Under the pieces are notes generated by a model. That model was not told where the DNA came from. It saw only the letters and a program-made list of their open reading frames with translations, and ran no database searches. Position numbers and translations under genes: made by a program. Positions 60,678-64,000 of a stretch of DNA of 64,000 nucleotides are shown piece after piece. Origin of the DNA: an uncultured Eubacteriales bacterium (lineage in GTDB: Bacteria > Bacillota > Clostridia > Christensenellales > Aristaeellaceae). The stretch covers positions 1 through 64,000 of the forward strand of contig URJB01000009.1 in NCBI GenBank assembly GCA_900548145.1. The letters are read 5' to 3'. The number at the start of each line of letters is the position of its first letter. The first letter of the stretch is position 1.

Positions 60678-62354
60678 TTATTTCCCCAACACCCGCTCGT
60701 TGATCTCCGCTTCCATCCGATTCAGCGCCGATTCGGCCTCGGCGCGGCTGGCGGCGCGGGCGCTCAGGTAGACCTTCACCTTAGGCTCGGTGCCGGAGGG
60801 GCGCACGATGGCTTTTTTGCCGTCGGCGGTCTGGTAGCTCAATACGTCGCTCTTGGGCAGACCCTCGATGCCGGGGGCGTAGTCCTTGACGGTCTCCACC
60901 GGGCTGCCTGCCAGAGAAGAAAGCGGCTCGGCCCGCAGAGAAGCCATCACCCGGGCCATTTCCTTCATGGGTTCCGCGCCCGCAATATCAAAATTCAGCA
61001 GCCGGTTTTCCATGAAGCCGTAGGTCTCGTACAGGCGCTCCATTTCTTCGGCCAGCGTGCGGCCCTCAGCGGCGGCGCACTGCGCCATTTCCGCCACCAG
61101 CATACTGCCCATTACGCCGTCCTTGTCCCGGACGTGGATTCCGGCCAGATAGCCGCAGCTTTCCTCAAAGCCGAAGACGTAGCGCTCCGGGTGGCCCTCC
61201 TGTTCCAAACGGCCGATGATCTCGCCGATGTACTTGAAGCCGGTCAGGCATTCCGTCACTTCCGCGCCGTAACGCCGGGCAATGGCGAAGGCCAGATCGC
61301 TGGTGACGATGGTCTTGACCACCACCGGGTTTTCCGGCATGGTGCCAAGCGCCGTGCGGGTCTTCAGAATGTGTTCCAGCAGCAGTAGCCCTACTTCGTT
61401 GCCGGTGAGCACAGTGTAGCGCCCGTCCTTTTCCCGGACGGCCACGCCCACCCGGTCGCAGTCCGGGTCGGTGGCGATGAGCAGGGACGCGTTTTCTTTT
61501 TCCGCCAGCTCAAGACCGCAGCGCAGAGCCTCCCGCAGCTCCGGGTTGGGCTTTGGACAGGTGGGAAAATGTCCATCGGGGGTGGTTTGCTCGGTCACGC
61601 AGGTGAACTGGATGCCCTTCATGCGGCGGAACGTTTTGGTCACAGGCTCCAGCCCCGTGCCGTGCAGGGGCGTGTAGATCAGGCGCAGGGGCGCTTCCGC
61701 TTCGGGGGCCACCCGGCAGGACAGCGTTTTTTCCAGAAAACGGTCGACAATTTCCTCCGGCACATCCCGCAGCAGACCGGCGGCGCGGCTTTCCGCTTCC
61801 GGCATGGACTGGGGTGCGCCGTAGGGAACCTTTTCAATGCAGTCGGTAATGGATTCCGCCGCCTCCTGCGTGATCTGGCAGCCGTCGGAGCCGTAGACCT
61901 TGTAGCCGTTGTACTGGGCGGGGTTGTGGCTGGCGGTGATGACAATGCCCGCGTCGCAGCCCAGCTCCCGCACCGCAAAGGACAGCATGGGGGTGGGCAT
62001 CAGCCGGGGGTAGACGTGGGCGGTCAGACCGTTTCGGGCCAGCACACCCGCCGCAAAATAGGCAAAGTCCTGGGAACACAGACGGGAGTCATAGCCGATG
62101 GCGACGCTTTTGCCGCTTCTTTCCTGCAGATAGTCCGCCAGCCCCTGTGTAGCGCGGCCAACGGTGTATTCGTTCATTCGATTGGTGCCAATGCCCAGCA
62201 CGCCCCGCAGACCGCCGGTGCCGAAGGCCAGCTCCGTCCCGAAGGCGGAAAGCAGCTCCTCTTCGTTTTCCAGCATCTGCGCCGCCGTTTTCCGGGTCTT
62301 TTCGTCAAAATGAGGATCCGTTGCCCAAATCTTCGCACGTTCCTTTGCCAGCAT
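60678..62354 (-). CDS. Phospho-sugar mutase (phosphoglucomutase type)
   Basis: This 558-residue alpha-D-phosphohexomutase has the phosphoserine loop TASHNPAQYNGYK with Ser142, the metal loop ATDPDCDRVG, the sugar loop GFEESCGY and the phosphate loop RPSGTEPKVK. The length fits phosphoglucomutases of Firmicutes, which interconvert glucose 1- and 6-phosphate. That would use the product of alpha-glucoside and galactose breakdown encoded nearby. It is divergent from the alpha-galactosidase gene. Confidence 0.93.
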   Translation of the reverse strand: MLAKERAKIWATDPHFDEKTRKTAAQMLENEEELLSAFGTELAFGTGGLRGVLGIGTNRMNEYTVGRATQGLADYLQERSGKSVAIGYDSRLCSQDFAYFAAGVLARNGLTAHVYPRLMPTPMLSFAVRELGCDAGIVITASHNPAQYNGYKVYGSDGCQITQEAAESITDCIEKVPYGAPQSMPEAESRAAGLLRDVPEEIVDRFLEKTLSCRVAPEAEAPLRLIYTPLHGTGLEPVTKTFRRMKGIQFTCVTEQTTPDGHFPTCPKPNPELREALRCGLELAEKENASLLIATDPDCDRVGVAVREKDGRYTVLTGNEVGLLLLEHILKTRTALGTMPENPVVVKTIVTSDLAFAIARRYGAEVTECLTGFKYIGEIIGRLEQEGHPERYVFGFEESCGYLAGIHVRDKDGVMGSMLVAEMAQCAAAEGRTLAEEMERLYETYGFMENRLLNFDIAGAEPMKEMARVMASLRAEPLSSLAGSPVETVKDYAPGIEGLPKSDVLSYQTADGKKAIVRPSGTEPKVKVYLSARAASRAEAESALNRMEAEINERVLGK

Positions 62355-62418
62355 GGAAATTCCTCCATTATCTTTTGCATATTCAGATGGAAAACCGTCG
62401 AAAAATGTTTCCTGTCAA

Positions 62419-62507
62419 AGCCTAATACAACGTATCCCCTTTGTCAAGAGAGGAGCGTCGGACGGCGGGGTTGTCTCTTGACAGGGGAAAGGCCGTGGGG
62501 ATATACT
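62419..62507. promoter_or_regulatory. Divergent promoters with mirrored -35 boxes
   Basis: Rightward: TTGACA (62478-62483), an 18-base spacer and TATACT (62502-62507) drive the alpha-galactosidase. Leftward: TTGACA (62447-62442), a 17-base spacer and a weak TAGGCT (62424-62419) could drive the mutase. TGTCAAGAGA (62442-62451) and TCTCTTGACA (62474-62483) are perfect inverted copies, so a symmetric protein could cover both -35 boxes. Confidence 0.55.
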
Positions 62508-62549
62508 TTGATGGGACAAACTGAAAATTCCATGAATTGAGGGACAACT

Positions 62550-64000
62550 ATGCCGATTCTGTATTCGCCGGAAAATCAGGTTTTTCATTTGCAAAACGAC
62601 CGCATCAGCTATATCATTCGACTGGTGGCGGGCAAATATCCGATCCATCAATACTGGGGCAAAAAGGTGCGCGCGATCCATGCGGACGTGATGGAGCGCT
62701 GCTGCAATCAACGGGAAGAAGGTTTCACCCTGCACGAGCTGCCGCTGGACACCCTGCCACAGGAATGCCCGGTCTTCGGCTGCGGCGATATGCGTCAGGG
62801 GATGCTGGAAGTCCGGCAGGCCGATGGCAGCAGCGCGCTGGATCTTTGCTACGATTCCCATGAAATCCTGAAGGGCAAGCCTGCCCTGAAAGGATTGCCT
62901 TCCGCCCGCGGGGAAGAAGCCGAAACACTGGTGCTGCGCCTTCGGGACGAGCACAGCGGCGTTGCGGTGGAATTGAGCTACAGCGTGTACCCCGATATCG
63001 ACGTGATCGCCCGGAACATGCGGGTGGTGAACGACGGGGAACAGGCCGTGGTGCTGGAAAGAGCCCTGAGCGCCTGTGTGGATCTTGAAAATACCCATGC
63101 CCAGCTGACAACCCTGAGCGGCGCGTGGGCGCGGGAGCGGCAGATGGTTACCCGCCCGCTGGTTCCGGGCCATCAGGGGGTCGAATCCGTTCGAGGCGCC
63201 AGCAGCCACCAGGCCTGCCCCTTTATGGCACTGGGGAAATCCACCGTCACGGAGGATGAAGGCGAGGTCTATGCCCTGTCCCTGTGCTACAGTGGCAGCT
63301 TTTGGGCCGATGTGTTCGTGGACTGCAACGACATGGCCCGGGCGCAGATCGGTATTCAGCCCTTCCAGTTCAGCTGGGAACTGAAGCCCGGCGACAGCTT
63401 CCAGACCCCGGAAGCCTATCTGTGCTATTCGGCCAACGGCCTGAACGGCATGAGCCGGGAGTTCCATCACCTGTGCGGCCGCTACATCACCAGGGGCAAG
63501 TACGCCCATGCCAGCCGTCCCCTGCTGGTGAACAACTGGGAGGCCACTTATTTCGACTTCAACGAGGATAAGCTGCTGGAACTGGCCGCCTGTGCCAAAG
63601 ATGTGGGCATCGACCTGTTTGTGCTGGACGACGGCTGGTTCGGCCATCGGGACGTGGACAATAGCTCTCTGGGCGACTGGGTGGACGACCGGCGCAAGCT
63701 GCCCAATGGGCTGCGGGGTCTGTCCGACAAGATCCATGGGCTGGGGCTGAAATTCGGCCTGTGGTTCGAGCCGGAGATGATCTCTCCCGACAGCGATTTG
63801 TACCGTGCTCATCCCGACTGGTGCATCCACATTCCCGGCCGGATGCAGGTGGAGAGCCGCCATCAACTGGTGCTGGACCTGAGCCGCAAGGAAGTGCGGG
63901 AGTACATCATCGACGCGGTCAGTGCCGCCATGGAGCGGGGCAATGTGGACTACGTCAAGTGGGACATGAACCGCAATATGAATATGCTCCACTCCGACGG
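62550..64000 (+). CDS. Glycoside hydrolase family 36 alpha-galactosidase, cut by the window edge
   Basis: The first 483 codons are present and the gene runs off the end. An N-terminal beta-supersandwich (about 1-310) is followed by the catalytic barrel: LVNNWEATYFDF, FVLDDGWFGHR, LWFEPEMISPD and KWDMNRNMN with nucleophile Asp472. The acid/base residue lies beyond the edge. The enzyme releases galactose from raffinose-type sugars. ATG 62550 has GAGGGA five bases upstream. No signal peptide is seen, so the substrate is probably imported. Confidence 0.93.
   Translation, partial: MPILYSPENQVFHLQNDRISYIIRLVAGKYPIHQYWGKKVRAIHADVMERCCNQREEGFTLHELPLDTLPQECPVFGCGDMRQGMLEVRQADGSSALDLCYDSHEILKGKPALKGLPSARGEEAETLVLRLRDEHSGVAVELSYSVYPDIDVIARNMRVVNDGEQAVVLERALSACVDLENTHAQLTTLSGAWARERQMVTRPLVPGHQGVESVRGASSHQACPFMALGKSTVTEDEGEVYALSLCYSGSFWADVFVDCNDMARAQIGIQPFQFSWELKPGDSFQTPEAYLCYSANGLNGMSREFHHLCGRYITRGKYAHASRPLLVNNWEATYFDFNEDKLLELAACAKDVGIDLFVLDDGWFGHRDVDNSSLGDWVDDRRKLPNGLRGLSDKIHGLGLKFGLWFEPEMISPDSDLYRAHPDWCIHIPGRMQVESRHQLVLDLSRKEVREYIIDAVSAAMERGNVDYVKWDMNRNMNMLHSD

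Noticed and set aside
1..64000. CRISPR arrays, insertion sequences, tRNA and rRNA genes
   Set aside because: No regularly spaced direct repeats, transposase or integrase genes, or tRNA/rRNA-like segments were found by reading.

Overview
The window is chromosomal DNA from a high-GC, endospore-forming Firmicute, most likely a carbohydrate-using anaerobe of the Clostridia. Taxonomy is inferred from gene content only. It encodes dipicolinate synthase (dpaA/dpaB), the SpoIVFA/SpoIVFB pair, a SpoIID-type protein, a SpoVB-type flippase and SpoIIIE/FtsK. It also carries a miaB-ricA-mutS-mutL-miaA-ynbB block that resembles the Bacillus ymcB-ymcA-mutSL-miaA-ynbB region. Many glycosidases act on plant or host glycans. 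Nothing resembles a prophage, an insertion sequence, a CRISPR array, a tRNA or an rRNA.

Layout. 0.2-6.3 kb: HelD-like RNA polymerase recycling ATPase (-), Eis-like acetyltransferase, PIG-L deacetylase and NagZ-type GH3. 6.5-10 kb: a MacA/MacB-type efflux operon (-). 10.3-15.2 kb: YkvI-like permease, GH65 disaccharide phosphorylase and dpaAB. 15.2-20 kb: a secreted protein, SpoIIIE/FtsK and a small membrane protein. 20-34.4 kb: a long rightward housekeeping and sporulation run (two radical-SAM-linked proteins, RNase G, MiaB, RicA-like protein, MutS, MutL, MiaA, YnbB-like lyase, SpoIVFA, SpoIVFB). 34.5-40 kb: a 1201-residue SpoIID/SH3-repeat protein, TrmN6-like methyltransferase and a convergent SpoVB-like flippase. 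40.2-46 kb: GH2 glycosidase, RidA, two RimK-type ATP-grasp proteins, RffA-like aminotransferase and a DUF308 membrane protein. 46-48.6 kb: antiporter plus PII-like protein (-) and an AraC regulator (-). 48.7-50.7 kb: oxidoreductase and TIM-barrel isomerase. 50.8-57.1 kb: a complete F1Fo ATP synthase operon. 57.2-64 kb: GH3 beta-glucosidase, acetyltransferase, a frameshifted membrane gene, phospho-sugar mutase and a GH36 alpha-galactosidase cut by the window edge.

Three observations stand out. First, the ATP synthase operon has no separate delta gene. The alpha subunit instead carries an N-terminal extension of about 80 residues that aligns with the C-terminal, b-binding domain of delta/OSCP, giving a delta-CTD/alpha fusion. 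Second, two sporulation operons (dpaA and spoIVFA) start immediately after a terminator-type hairpin. The 3' arm of each hairpin is the Shine-Dalgarno sequence, and each loop contains a GCATAG box of sporulation-sigma type. This suggests that read-through RNA is not translated while RNA started in the loop is. Third, a multi-pass membrane gene at 59.9-60.7 kb has two single-base frameshifts at its 5' end.
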